Shown: piece after piece, positions 22,411 through 33,617 of the stretch
Layout of the letters: the number at the start of each line of letters is the position of its first letter
How positions within the stretch are numbered: the stretch's first letter is position 1
Assembly (NCBI GenBank): GCA_037893245.1
Contig: JBAIAA010000021.1
Location: forward strand, 1,550,001-1,614,000
Direction of reading: 5' to 3'
From: Crossaster papposus
Taxonomy: Eukaryota; Echinodermata; Asteroidea; Velatida; Solasteridae
DNA length: 64,000 bases
Program-made: the position numbers and the translations under genes
Notes under the pieces: model-generated
What the model was told of the DNA's origin: nothing
Databases searched by the model: none
Seen by the model: the letters and a program-made list of their open reading frames with translations, nothing else

Positions 22411-22671
22411 AATGTATTGCAATTTAATGGTTTCCCTTGTGGTTTATTGTGTATTTATTATATTTTATGTTAGCAATTAGCTAAAACAAATTTAAAATAA
22501 GATTATAAAATTGAGGATGAACAGGAAAAATAAAAAACCTGGTTAATTAAGACATTCATAACAGAATACTAAAGTATAAATACAAAATTGCTCATTTACA
22601 ATTATTACTTGTGCCTATTAATATACTTATACTGTTAATGTTATTTGCGATGGATTTAAAGGAATTGTATA

Positions 22672-23033
22672 CGTTTGGTAATTACTCCCAGGTTAATGGC
22701 AATACAAACTTACTTGGTAAGAAGGACAGCAGCTCTGGATAGTATAATGCATTTTTAGAAACTGTTCACTTCGAAGTACAGCAGTTATGGAAAAAGATAT
22801 TACTTTTTATCCCAAAATATTTGAATCTGAGAAGCGTTACTGCAGTGACGTTTCTCAGATTGTGTATTCTAATGCAGATTATTCTTTCTGCGTGGACATA
22901 ACCGCTCCAGATTTTCAGCAATATCTCAATATTGCTACCACCTTTTGAAATGAAATTTGTACAGGTTAGTTGTATGATATATATCTATAATTATATAGAA
23001 TTGAAACAAACAGTGGGTTCCAATTACCAAACG
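22672..23033. mobile_element. MITE present in copy A, absent in copy B
   Basis: The ends are inverted, CGTTTGGTAATT and AATTACCAAACG, and flanked by TATA on both sides (22668-22671 and 23034-23037). The paralogous locus near 62845 reads AAGTATACATTG with no insert. The 362-bp element is non-coding; its superfamily is unclear from a 4-6 bp duplication. Confidence 0.8.
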
Positions 23034-23452
23034 TATACATTGTGTAGCATTATTAAAGAAGTTCGCTCCTTAAACAAATAGAAACAAAAAATTATTAGAA
23101 AAGGTTTAATTATAAATAGTTCATTATACTATAACGTAAAAACGCACCACCTTTAACTTGTAAATTGCTTTTAAGTTGGCTATTAACAATCTGTGTGGCT
23201 TTAGATGGTTTCAACTAGTGGCACGTAAATTTGTTATGTTTATCATATTTGCTATAAGGTAAATCGTAAACTGTAACTGTTCATTTTAGCTTTAGGACAA
23301 TTTTGTCTTGGTTCAAGATGTCGATAATTTTGTGAGATATGAACTACTCCAGTAGAGGGCGCTCTAGCTTTAAAAAACATAGAAACAATGAAAGTGCACC
23401 GTTCAGGACATATTCCTTGCAATTTGGTGTGCCCTAATAACTTTGGTTTTCT

Positions 23453-24144
23453 AATCAAATAAGAGGGCCTAATATAAAGATCTTCTTCAGAGACTAAATG
23501 GCTGTGTACAAGAAACAAACATATATATAGGGCAACATACAACATGATGCACATCATGGATGGAGGAAGAAACAAAATAAAAAAGCACAAAGTCCAATGG
23601 AACAATCAACAAAAGGAGGATTAGGCTGAGGGATTAAAGGGTGAGGTCAGTAAGGGTAGGATCAAAGTCAGGGTAGGAACAAAAACAGAAGGGGTAAAAC
23701 CACAAGGAAGGGGGTCCAGGGTGGAGATCAAAGGGAAGAACTAACAAAGAGGTATAGATAAGAGTAATGAGGGAGGGGGGGGGGGGGGGGTTAGGAAAAT
23801 AGACAGGGGAAACTTGGAGTGAGAACAAACAAAAACAAAATCCTGGCAAGGAATAAATCTGAAACAATTGAAGTTAATCATTTCCTAGTTGGATGTTAAG
23901 CGCATGTGGTTGAATAGTCCGAAAACGATTCATCCAAACTTTCTCCCGGCTGAGGCGGACTGAGTCTTTCCGGTGGCCAAGTGATTCTATGCCCTGTAGA
24001 ATCATATCGGAAATGCAATGGTTAGGCTGGTCAAAGTGATGTCCGACGGGGGTATCCAGTTTCTTGGTGTTGACAGTCGATCGATGACCGTAGCAACGTT
24101 TTTTTAGGGCATTTTTGGTCTCTCCGACATACTGAACTCCACAA
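23453..24144 (-). mobile_element. Penelope-like element 3' fragment with GIY-YIG domain
   Basis: AACTTTGGTTTTCT (14 bp) is repeated at 23439-23452 and 24145-24158, while copy B has a single related site near 63247. The insert is a 5'-truncated Penelope-like 3' end on the minus strand. It starts inside the endonuclease (CGVQYVGETKNALKKRC, then TPVGHHFDQPNHC) and ends QPHALNIQLGND at 23874. It belongs to a different family from the palindromic copies. A G16 run lies at 23775-23790. Confidence 0.8.
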
Positions 24145-24291
24145 AACTTTGGTTTTCTGTTAGTTTTAGAAGATGGTAATACAATAATTCTTTTTAAAAT
24201 TGTACGAAAGAAAAATGTCGTGTGTTGCATAGTATTTTTTCATTTGGTAATTTTCAGAATTGTACTAAAGATATATAGCGCTGTCATGTTT

Positions 24292-24363
24292 GGGGATTAG
24301 CACAAACGGTAGGGCGCCTGCTTTGCATACGAGAGCTACTATGGATCGATACCCGGATCTTCT
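24292..24363 (+). tRNA. Degenerate tRNA-Ala(TGC)-like sequence, copy A
   Basis: GGGGATTAGC, an anticodon loop TTTGCAT and a T-arm GGATCGATACCC are recognisable. Mutations in the D and T arms make it worse than its copy B partner at 63384. Probably a pseudogene. Confidence 0.45.
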
Positions 24364-24729
24364 AAATTGTCTTTCTCACTTACTTTTTACTGGCATTTCC
24401 TCATATTGCCTTTTAAAATTGTACTAACGGAAAACGTTGTGTCTTGCCACAGCCACTTGCTGTAGATAACATCGTCTCTGTATTTGGAACAGTTACCCTT
24501 TTACTTAAAATCTTAGAATTAGGCAACTGCTATTTTTCTCGACTGTGAATAAAATATTTTCTCATACGCCTCCAACCGTAGAATACACCTGCAAACGAAA
24601 ACATGTTAATAAAACACACCTGTTTTGGGGAGCAACGATTTTTAGGCAAAGCCCGGAGTGCAAAAACTGCTTGATGTGAAGAGAAAACGAGCCCATATAG
24701 ATAGTCTCGTTTGCTTAGACCAAACAAAA

Positions 24730-24900
24730 ACTTAGACGTATGTCACTAACCATGTACGTTTGATAAACAGCAGCTGATCTGAGCACTCTTTATGAATTCG
24801 GGCCAATTTGTGTACGTTCGATCATCAACTGTTTATACACAGTTTAGCCTAGTTAATCGTGATCAAGGGAAAATCACCGTTTATAAATATGGCCCGATAT
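24730..24900. repeat. Dispersed repeat shared with 46040-46200
   Basis: The block containing AACAGCAGCTGATCT and GTTAATCGTGATCAAGGG recurs inside an insertion in the 42-49 kb unit. It is absent from the copy B locus, so it is mobile or was acquired after duplication. Confidence 0.65.
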
Positions 24901-25030
24901 GTTTGTTTAATTTGTCCCCTTTTTTTTATCAAAAAAGAAAAGAAAAAAGGAGGCGGCCTCAAAAAAGGAAGCGGGTGGAGACGCTAAACATGTTTTTTAA
25001 ATATTTATTTGGCCTTATGTCACACTAAGC

Positions 25031-26532
25031 AGATCCTTATAGTTCTTGTATTAACATAGATTCATTATAATTCAAGTGCAGTGCAATATTGTAATTAATG
25101 TGTTTAGTATTGTGACAGTGTTACACGTCATTTTGATTTGATTTTTAATTAAAGTTTATTTCAATCAATATCTTCTGTCAAGTGCCCTCATCTGTCACGA
25201 GAGCTCGTGCTTATTTTATTAGGTACAATGAACAATAGGGCATATATATAGTCTTATTGTCCTAGACACAGACACATGGTTACTGTACTATCCAGCTTAA
25301 TAATTGGATGCGAGCAATTCCTAAAATACACATGAAAACTCCGAAAAGCCATTGGTAAATTAAACTTATGAAGAAGGCCTCCTTTTCATGAGGAATAACT
25401 CAATAATAGCTTAAACATGCTTTCATAAGTTGACCGATTTCTTATTCTTCAGCGGATTTGTGCATCAGATGGACACTCAAGAACGAGTTTTTCGTATTCT
25501 GGGTTGCCAAATGAACATGTTGACATAAGTTTTGTGGACGTACTCGATCATACCGATACAATTATAAACACGTGGTGGGTCAAAAGGGTACACTTTTTAG
25601 GCTTAATTGCATGTTTAAGCCATGAAGACACCAACAAAATACTACTTTAACAACTGGTCCTTGTCCATAATGTTTAGACCTTCAAATTAAACCTTATTTC
25701 AATCCTCTACCTAGTCTTGTTTGCTAGACGATATTAATCGCGGTATATGCAGCGCGCGTAGGCCGCCGATGCGGGCGTCCTTTAACGTAGGCCGTATAAT
25801 TATACCATACACACGCAACGACCTTCGATAACATCGTCTTGTTTAACTGCTCTAATCTCAGCGCGTGACCTCTATACATAATTCAACAGGGAGGTCAAAA
25901 GCATAATGACGCTTGCGCACTGAAGGAAGTTTGTGTTTTAGAAATGAGGTTGTTAGTTAGGTACCTTGCTCTATGGGTACTGTGTGCGCGATAGTACATG
26001 TACATGTACATGAATTATACATGTACACTAACATGTACATCGCGGCAATCAAACGTACAGGATACGTGGACAGTTAGTTATTTATGTCGCGCCGGGTCCG
26101 AACAGACGGTACAATGGCTTCGGCGAAGCCGGGCGCGCCCAGGGGCATCTTTGCTGTAACATCGATTGCTTCGTCCACTCGGTCTGACATTTTTTTCACT
26201 AAACAACGCTATAAACAACAACGCACGCGACGCGCTCACATGGTCTATTACTATGTCCACACGTCGCTGCGACGTACAGAAACTATACCAGTGAGTCAGC
26301 GATTATGCAAGTTACGTCACGCGATTTTTCACGCAACGTCACAGGCGCATGCAAATGAAAAACAATTCTGCTCGGAATTTTCCGAGCGATTAGAGCAGAT
26401 AAACAAGACGGTCTTAGCGAAGGTTTACTCGCGCGTGGTCTACGGCGTACGTTAGAGGGCGCCCCGCATCGCGAAGATTGTCTTGCAAACAAGACTATCC
26501 TCTACCCCGTGTGGTTCCGGATAAATGGCATA
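25031..26532. other. No recognisable gene
   Basis: This single-copy-looking sequence has no domain-bearing frame. ATGTACATGTACATG palindromic repeats lie near 25997-26040. The frame at 26084-26455 has no recognisable motif. Confidence 0.5.
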
Positions 26533-26787
26533 TGTGACCCGCTCCATCGTAATCAGGAATAAGTCGCTGAGGCCGCTTTACGCAATCGGCCGTTAAAGTG
26601 AATGCATGGGTGAAAATCGTGACCAAGTATTTGTGTGTGCTGTCCGTATGATTTTGGTCAATTTTGTTGATTTCGAAGCTGTTTTTCTCGGAATGTGGAT
26701 TCGGCAAATAAATATACATGACCTGTCATCTTCATCAGACCATAACTTTTTTGAGACTTATTCCTGATTTCGACGGAGCGGGTCACA
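26533..26787. mobile_element. TA-flanked MITE (Tc1/mariner-like style)
   Basis: Inverted ends begin TGTGACCCGCTCC on both sides and extend about 33 bp with two mismatches; they are bordered by TA at 26531-26532 and 26788-26789. No coding capacity. Superfamily is inferred only from the TA flank. Confidence 0.7.
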
Positions 26788-26835
26788 TATTCCATCATTC
26801 CCGAAAACGTAATTAGGTCAATTATCGATCTTTGA

Positions 26836-27100
26836 CCCATTCTTAAGTGTATAGTACATGGAGTTGAAACTTAAAAATTAGTTATTCGTAATCAGGATAT
26901 CTTAAAGTACATTTGAGCCAAAACGTGTCCTCGTACGTGACAATACCGATAAAAGTGCTAATTAGCGTTAATTAGGCCATTCTTAAGTGGCTTAGTACAT
27001 TAGTTGAAAACTTAAGAATTGGCTTTTTGAAATAAGACTCCCTTGAAGTACATATGAAAAAAAATTGGTCCTCGTACGCCACCAATACCGATAACATTGT
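26836..27100. repeat. Two degenerate direct repeats, about 140 bp each
   Basis: CATTCTTAAGTG...TAGTACAT...GTCCTCGTACG...AATACCGATAA occurs twice (about 26840-26955 and 26980-27090). A weaker third copy follows the retrotransposon at 29585-29670, so the retrotransposon appears to have inserted into this array. Confidence 0.6.
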
Positions 27101-29524
27101 CTCGATTTGGTGATAACGCGTGAAAATGTCACACCTATAATCTCAAATATTACAATCCACCCTGGACTTTCGGATCACTATGCGATCATGAGCTGCATTG
27201 GCTTTAAGAAGCCACCCCTCCCAACTATAACTGTGAAAACTCGGCGATGGCGTAATATCGATATCACTGCATTTTGTCACGATATTGGAACATGTCTAGG
27301 GCCTATCAAACATCGACCTCGGCACTGATCAGGACCTTGAAGCTTGTGTTGAAGAGTATGAATGTATGGTGCGTGAAAATGTGGACAAACATGCTCCACA
27401 GGCAACACAATCCATCAAAGTTCGACCGGAACCACGTTGGTTTAATGATGACATCCGAGCAGCGAGGAAGATTCGCCGTCAGCTCGAACGGAGGTGGCGT
27501 GCCTACGGCAAGCAAGAGGCTGATCGGCAGAGCTTTCGCAAGCAATGCAATGTTGTGAACGACATGATCAACCAAGCGAAAGTGGGTCACTTTTCATCAC
27601 TGGTGCAGCAAAGCTCTGGAGACCAGAAAAAGCTGTTCAGGGTTATCGACAAGCTATTACACAAGTCTACGTCCCCAGTCCTTCCGTCCTCAACTTCTGA
27701 CCAGGACCTTGCAAATGCATTTTCAGATTATTTTGTCACCAAGATTACGAACATCCGATCCTCATTGATGCCGGTGTCCAACCCCGTCCCACTAGTAGAG
27801 CCACTAGTAGAGCCACATGCAGATCCCAAGTGCAGACTGTCTTATTTTGAGCCTACAAATGTTAACGAAATTAAGCGTGTCATCATGAACTCGCCGTCAA
27901 AATCTTGCGAACTTGACCCTATTCCAACTATGATGATAAAGCAACACATTGATGTGTTTGCTCCTTTTATTACTGAAGTGGTGAACAAATCGTTGGATTC
28001 TGGTTGCTTTCCGGACAACCTAAAGGTTTCCTACATTCGGCCACTTCTAAAGAAGTCCAGCCTGGACAAGGAGATTCTGAAAAACTACAGACCCGTCTCA
28101 AACCTGAAGTACCTGGGAAAAACCATCGAGCGTATTGTCTCATCCCGCATCTCTGACCACATTCAAGACCATGAGCTTTCGGACGTTTTCCAGTCTGCAT
28201 ACAAGCCATTCTACGGGACGGAAGTTGCGCTTGTTAGGGTCAGTAATGATATCCTGTCTTCGATGGATAATGGCGATATCACTGCGCTGGTTATGCTCGA
28301 TTTGAGTGCAGCATTCGATACCGTTGATCATGGCATCCTCTTATCTCGACTTCAAAACTATCTCGGTATACACGACACGGCTCTCGAATGGTGCAGGTCC
28401 TATCTCTCAAATAGAACCCAGCATGTCAGCATTGGCAATGCAATATCAGATCCTGTTGTTTTAGAGTACTCTGTACCACAAGGGTCTGTGCTAGGCCCAC
28501 AGTGGTTTACTCTTTACACCTTGCCAATTCGTGATATCATCTTGAAACATCATCTGAACTACCATGTCTATGCTGACGATACTCAACTCTACATATCCTT
28601 CAAGTCTTTACAGGAGCCTGCCGATTCTTCGATTGCAAGACTGGAGCAATGCATCTCTGAGATCCGATGCTGGATGAAAAACAACTTTCTAAAACTGAAT
28701 GAGGAAAAAACGGAGTTTCTCTTGTTTGGATCACGCCAACAATTAAAAAAGGTGCCTGTGCCATTTATGATAATCGGTGATGCACAGATAGCCCCATCGT
28801 TGCAGGCCCGGAACTTGGGGGTTATATTTGATTCCGCAATGACATTTAAATCTCACGTTGCTAACACTGTCCGTTTGGCATCATTCCAAATTAGAAACAT
28901 TGGTCGTATTCGCAAGTATTTGAATAGAAGTGCTACCGAGCACATTATCCATGCATTTGTGACTTCACGACTAGACAACGGCAATTCACTACTCTACGGA
29001 CTCCCTCAGAATCAAATATACCGTCTTCAACGTCTTCAGAATACTGCTGCCCGCATCATCACCTTATCTAGGAGGAACTGCCACATAACCCCCATTTTGA
29101 AGGAACTACACTGGCTTCCTGTCTCCCAAAGGATTGTTTTCAAACTCATGCTTCTGGTCCACAAAGCTCTAAACAACAAGGCTCCCTACTACATTAAGGA
29201 ACTACTACATGAATATTCTCCAGCAAGAACTCTTAGATCAAGTAACCAGCAACTTCTCAAGGAACCAATTGCTAAACGAACATGGGGCGCCAAATCTTTT
29301 TCTGTTGCAGCTCCTCGACTTTGGAATTCATTGCCACTTGAACTCAGATCATGCCATTGTACAACTAGGTTCAAATCGCTTCTTAAGACTTACTTGATGT
29401 CACAAATTTTCAAGGATTAATTTACTTACTTACTTACTTTACTTGTTGTTGTCTACAGCGCCTTGAGCACCCTGCAGGGTGGATATGTGCGCTTTACAAA
29501 TCTCATTATTATTATTATTATTAT
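27093..29524 (+). mobile_element. L2/CR1-type retrotransposon, 5'-truncated
   Basis: It begins inside the endonuclease (NITIHPGLSDHYAIMSCIGF) and ends with GCGCTTTACAAATCTC followed by (ATT)n. The 3' end resembles that of the element at 3788-14760 but the proteins are clearly different families. Confidence 0.85.
27366..29420 (+). CDS. Reverse transcriptase of L2/CR1 element
   Basis: This is the longest open frame of the window, 684 codons from ATG 27366; the real frame enters earlier (about 27312), after a frameshift from the endonuclease. Motifs in order: EPRWFNDDIRAARKIRRQLE linker (about residues 22-41), KNYRPVSNLKYLGKTIE (motif 1), QSAYKPFYGTEVAL (motif 2), MLDLSAAFDTVDHG (A), YSVPQGSVLGP (B), YHVYADDTQLY (C), NLGVIFDSAM, SRLDNGNSLLYG and a C-terminus PRLWNSLPLELRS. 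All catalytic aspartates are present. Because the 5' part is missing the copy is dead on arrival, but it is young enough to have no RT stop codons. Confidence 0.9.
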   Translation: MVRENVDKHAPQATQSIKVRPEPRWFNDDIRAARKIRRQLERRWRAYGKQEADRQSFRKQCNVVNDMINQAKVGHFSSLVQQSSGDQKKLFRVIDKLLHKSTSPVLPSSTSDQDLANAFSDYFVTKITNIRSSLMPVSNPVPLVEPLVEPHADPKCRLSYFEPTNVNEIKRVIMNSPSKSCELDPIPTMMIKQHIDVFAPFITEVVNKSLDSGCFPDNLKVSYIRPLLKKSSLDKEILKNYRPVSNLKYLGKTIERIVSSRISDHIQDHELSDVFQSAYKPFYGTEVALVRVSNDILSSMDNGDITALVMLDLSAAFDTVDHGILLSRLQNYLGIHDTALEWCRSYLSNRTQHVSIGNAISDPVVLEYSVPQGSVLGPQWFTLYTLPIRDIILKHHLNYHVYADDTQLYISFKSLQEPADSSIARLEQCISEIRCWMKNNFLKLNEEKTEFLLFGSRQQLKKVPVPFMIIGDAQIAPSLQARNLGVIFDSAMTFKSHVANTVRLASFQIRNIGRIRKYLNRSATEHIIHAFVTSRLDNGNSLLYGLPQNQIYRLQRLQNTAARIITLSRRNCHITPILKELHWLPVSQRIVFKLMLLVHKALNNKAPYYIKELLHEYSPARTLRSSNQQLLKEPIAKRTWGAKSFSVAAPRLWNSLPLELRSCHCTTRFKSLLKTYLMSQIFKD

Positions 29525-29789
29525 TAACAAAATTGGGGGGTCATTTTGAGAGTGCCCCCAGGGGGCAGTGCAAGAGTGCCAAACTTAAGAATCCACATTT
29601 TGGGGTTCCCACACATAGTCCTACTCATTTCAGGTGTCAAACCTTTCGTACTCAACAATACCGATAAAAGTCTGCTAGCTCCTGGACTATTTGCTGTGTA
29701 GTCGACAGCATTCAGAGTACTGACACGTCGGCAATTATAACCCTACAGGGAGATTTCAATGATTAAAAATGCAACAGTAGTGTACATGA
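29525..29789. other. Remnant of the repeat array flanking the retrotransposon
   Basis: This stretch includes AATACCGATAAAAGT and CTTAAGAATCC, which match the repeats at 26840-27090. No gene. Confidence 0.45.
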
Positions 29790-32370
29790 CTCAATTAGTC
29801 TCATTTCCAACACGGCAAAATGTCGTATTAGACAAACAGTTTACAAATTGCCCAGCATTATTATGAACGTTTAGCCCCATTTGGTGCAAGTGATCACTGT
29901 TATATTACCATTGAATCTTTATGTCAACTTGCTAAACAGATTAATAGACGAATTATCACACGTTAAATGGATTCTTCAGTCAGACCTTTTGACTGTTGGC
30001 TTATTGATTATGACTGGTGTGGTGCTATTTCGGATTTATCAACTGTGGATCAATTTCAAAAATATGTTAATGATATAACAAATCAATATGGTTTTTATTT
30101 CCCAGAAATTACATTGATTAAGCGTCAAAAAGACAAACCCTGGATTACTCAAAGTATTAAACGTAATCATTACGTAATAGAGTCCAAAGTTTGATCAAAG
30201 AGCAGAAATCTAGGTATTACAATGATTTGATTGTATCACTTAGATCTAATAATCCCGGAAAATGACATCAGCATTTTAAAAAATGTTGGTAATTTTAATT
30301 CGAAATCAAACATAGATTTAACACGCATGTTTTGTAGTTTTTTTTTTATTGTAAAATGATTCATGATTATTTTGCTAGTATTTGCGATCATATTGCCTGC
30401 GCTAGATATCACGCAGCTACCATGTTGCTTACCATCGAAACCCCCGCCAATAATAATCGTTATCAAGTGTTAAAGGAACTGAATCGTCTTGATTTATCAA
30501 AGTCTGGTCACCCGCTCGGATCTACCTGTTAAACTAATTACAAGATTTTCTGTTGAAATTGCTAATCCTTTGACCTATTTATTTTATAATTGTATCAAGA
30601 ATATAATTTTTCCGAACCTGTGGGAAAACTGCCACAATTGTCCGTGTACCAACAGAAAGAAACATTTGCTCTTGTTAAGACCAATTGCACTCACTTCATT
30701 TTTCACTTGTATATTTGAATCATTTATTGCTAAATGAATTTTACAGGTTATTTAATCAAATCTAGATTTTATACATTATGGTAATATGAAGGGTTGTAGT
30801 ACTACACACTATTTAGTAGATATGTTAAATTTCATTATTGGGGGAATTGAAAAACCTGGTTGAAATGGATAAACCTGGTCATTATGCCCAACTCTGTACG
30901 ATTAATTTCACTAAAGTCTTTGATCGGGTAAATCATACAATTGTAATCGAGCAACTTTTATACCTTGGAGTCAGTTTATCCATTGTTCCCCTCATCTGCA
31001 GCTTTTTTACAACACAAACTCAAAATACTAAATTGAGTGGTCATTTCTGCCACTCGTACAATTACGTGTGGTGTGCCGCAGGGTACAAAGTTGGGTCCGA
31101 TTTTGTTTCTGATACTAGTTAATGATGCTGCAATGGACTGCTGCAGACGAGGGAAATAATATGTGGACGACCTCACTCTCGGGGAAATATTGAGATTAAT
31201 CACAAATGCAATATCATCTTCATGAGTTTTCTAGATGGTGTCAACAAAATGTTGTTTTACCTAAAGGCATGTTCCCATTGGACTTAATTTTGTTAGAGTA
31301 CCGCGACTTTTCTTTAGAACGACAAAATTAAATCCAATGGGGACGCACGGTAAACACACCTCCCTGTCTATTTACCGCGACCGTGATGTAAAAAAAACAG
31401 GCCGAAAGAGGTCGCGGGAGACTTCCGCGCAGCCACGGTAAATTATCAGGGCCGCTAAAAAGTCCAATGGGAACGCTCCGCGCTGTAAAACTACCGCGAC
31501 CACGCTGTAAAACGCTATGCATAGGTCAAAGGTGACTGTGCACAGTGCCCGCAATGTGTGACATTCTGCCAGTCTCGAACAGCGAATGTACCGTTCCGTC
31601 GCGGAATATAAGTCCAGGTGGGAACGCGCGGTAGATTCACGCTAAGGAATGCCGCGGTAAGTCTCCGCGTGGCCGCGGAAAAAAAAGTCCAATGGGAACA
31701 CGGCTTAAGACATGTCGTAACTGCGGTTGCACCAACAAGTTTTTAGGCCTGTCCTAAAATGCATATCTTACGACACGCCGTAGGACACGCCCTAGTGTAT
31801 AATAACACCCTGAGTGAAGAAATGGAATAAATAAATAATTATAACTGTATTGGGACCGACGCAGGTCACAATCCCGGTGGTCAAAATTAAACAGCAACTG
31901 TACACAGAATGTGTTCAATCAATTAAACTTGTTTAATTTTCCATACAAAGCAATCAAATTTGATACACCTATCACTCATTTGGAAACAAGAATCCCCCAA
32001 ATGGATCCATGCTATCAGAAGATATGCATGTGCATGGAATACTATTGGAAGCTGAACAAATACACGTAACTAAAAGGGTGCAAAAACGGGTTTGCCATAT
32101 AATTTTGAGTTCTCAATACAACAATTATCATGATGCTTTAATACAAAATACAATTACACAAATTGGAGGTTAGACGGTCTGAACTGTTTATTAATTTAGG
32201 AAGGAAACTATTATACTTTTTTTTCTAGCAGGTTCAGGGATATGCTTCCACCAGAGAGGGAAGATGGTTTTCGACTCAGGAAAAAAACTTCTTCTAGTTT
32301 AATTGTTTCAAGGTGTAATACTGAGCGCTATAAATGCTCAGATATACCTTCATTAGCTAATGTATTGTAA
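29790..32370 (+). pseudogene. Heavily decayed non-LTR retrotransposon
   Basis: Broken frames keep recognisable order: FGASDHCYITIES (endonuclease end), DKPWITQSIKR, RKKHLLLLRPIALTSFFTCI (RT 1), CTINFTKVFDRVNHTIVI (A), a VPQGTKLGP-like block near 31075-31100, YVDDLTLGE near 31160 (C), VTKRVQKRVCHIIL and RDMLPPEREDGFRLRKKT at the C-terminus (about 32230-32285). Dozens of stops and frameshifts, and a MITE at 31266-31704. It belongs to a family different from the L2/CR1 and Jockey-like copies. Confidence 0.7.
31266..31704. mobile_element. MITE inserted in the decayed retrotransposon
   Basis: The ends are GGCATGTTCCCATTGGACTT and, inverted, GCCGTGTTCCCATTGGACTT (two mismatches). The 439-bp interior is richer in GC than the surroundings and contains further internal TCCAATGGGAAC motifs. 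No clear target duplication. Confidence 0.7.
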
Positions 32371-33335
32371 TTGGCTTTTGTCTGTTCAATTTTAAAGTGT
32401 ATACTATTAATTCGAGTATTTTTTATTCATGGTTTTTATTTTTGTAACTTTGAATACTTTGGGTCTTTTGACCACTTTGTTCATTATGTGTGTAAAATAA
32501 ACCACTAATTTACTGCACAATCTTTCGTTTGATTCAGTAGTCCCAGCGTTCCACATCAGTAGACACGCGCATGCGTAACGGCTGATGCAAATCGCAGAAA
32601 AACGCAGAGGCCACTCCCTAACTGTGATCTTTCTGTGGCATGTCGAACGTCTTATAACCTCGCCCGGCTTGGACGGGTTATCTTTGCGCAGAGGCGATAT
32701 CGTAACCAATGAGGCCAAACCGAGGTGCGATTATTGCTAGTTGAAAACTTATCCCAATACCCCGCAATGACGACGTGAAATACCGTCGGCATATGCAATT
32801 TTTGACGGTCTCTACGGGGACCCAAATAATGTAATCGAAAAGTAGAAGAAACAACAATATACAAAATCATATGCAGCAAATTAATTATATTTAGTCACAA
32901 CTACATCCTTTACCTAACTATGACTAAAAGACGTAACTTGCAAACTACAAAATATCTGCATGCCAAGAGACACAAGAATTAATGTTTACACAATTTATTT
33001 ACATATTGATTATTATTAAATACAATTCTTCAATATTTCTGAATTGAACCGATCATTTATATAGGTACAGTGACAATTTACTAATGAATTAAATTACACT
33101 GACTCTGGCTAGTCATCAGTTGTGTCCTTCGCTTTAGGAATTTATAATTTGTCTCTCAAAAGGAAACTAAAATCAGCCAACCTTCTGAATTCAATCTCTA
33201 GCGGTTAAGAGCTAAATCACTCTGATCGGAAATAATTTAAAAAATAAAGGCATGTTCCCACCAATTCGGTGGATTTTCTGGACATTTGTTTCTGTCATTT
33301 TACACACAATTAAGTTATTCAGTCTTAAGCTTGTC
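32371..33335. other. No recognisable gene
   Basis: AT-rich sequence with a short GC-rich patch near 32640-32700. I see no coding or structured element. Confidence 0.5.
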
Positions 33336-33617
33336 GGAACAGCTGTCGTTCCTGTTCCAGTCGCTGCAGAACAGCTCAAAGTTCCTGTTCCAGCCGCTGC
33401 GGAACAGCTATCGTTCCAGTTCCAGTCGCTGCGGAACAGCTCAAAGTTCCTGTTCCAGTCGCTGCAGAACAGCTATCGTTTCAGTTCCAGTCGCTGCGGA
33501 ACAGCTATCGTTCCAGTTCCAGTTCCAGTCGCTGCGGAACAGCTCAAAGTTCCTGTTCCAGTCGCTGCAGAACAGCTATCGTTTCAGTTCAGTCGCTGTG
33601 GAACAGCTCTAAGCTCA
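33336..33617. repeat. Minisatellite, 32-33 bp unit, about 9 copies
   Basis: The unit core is GTCGCTGCGGAACAGCT followed by alternating CAAAGTTCCTGTTCCA or ATCGTTCCAGTTCCA. Because most units are a multiple of three, two frames stay open and mimic a repetitive protein, but there is no other support for coding. Confidence 0.85.

Larger units (their letters stand above)
2700..25030. repeat. Segmental duplication copy A (expanded by insertions)
   Basis: Collinear blocks match 58920-63830 in the same orientation: the SGNH fragment, the pre-insertion site at 3780/14766, the discoidin exons, the tRNA-like pair, the tRNA-Ala-like sequence and the purine-rich end near 24940-24990. Copy A is about 22 kb and copy B about 5 kb. 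Most of the difference is retroelements and transposons inserted in A. Confidence 0.75.

Noticed and set aside
24292-24363. Functional tRNA-Ala gene
   Set aside because: Arm mismatches and a poor acceptor stem; listed only as tRNA-like.
26084-26455. 123-codon frame
   Set aside because: No motif, no paralogue in the window and no splice context; within chance expectation for GC-richer sequence.
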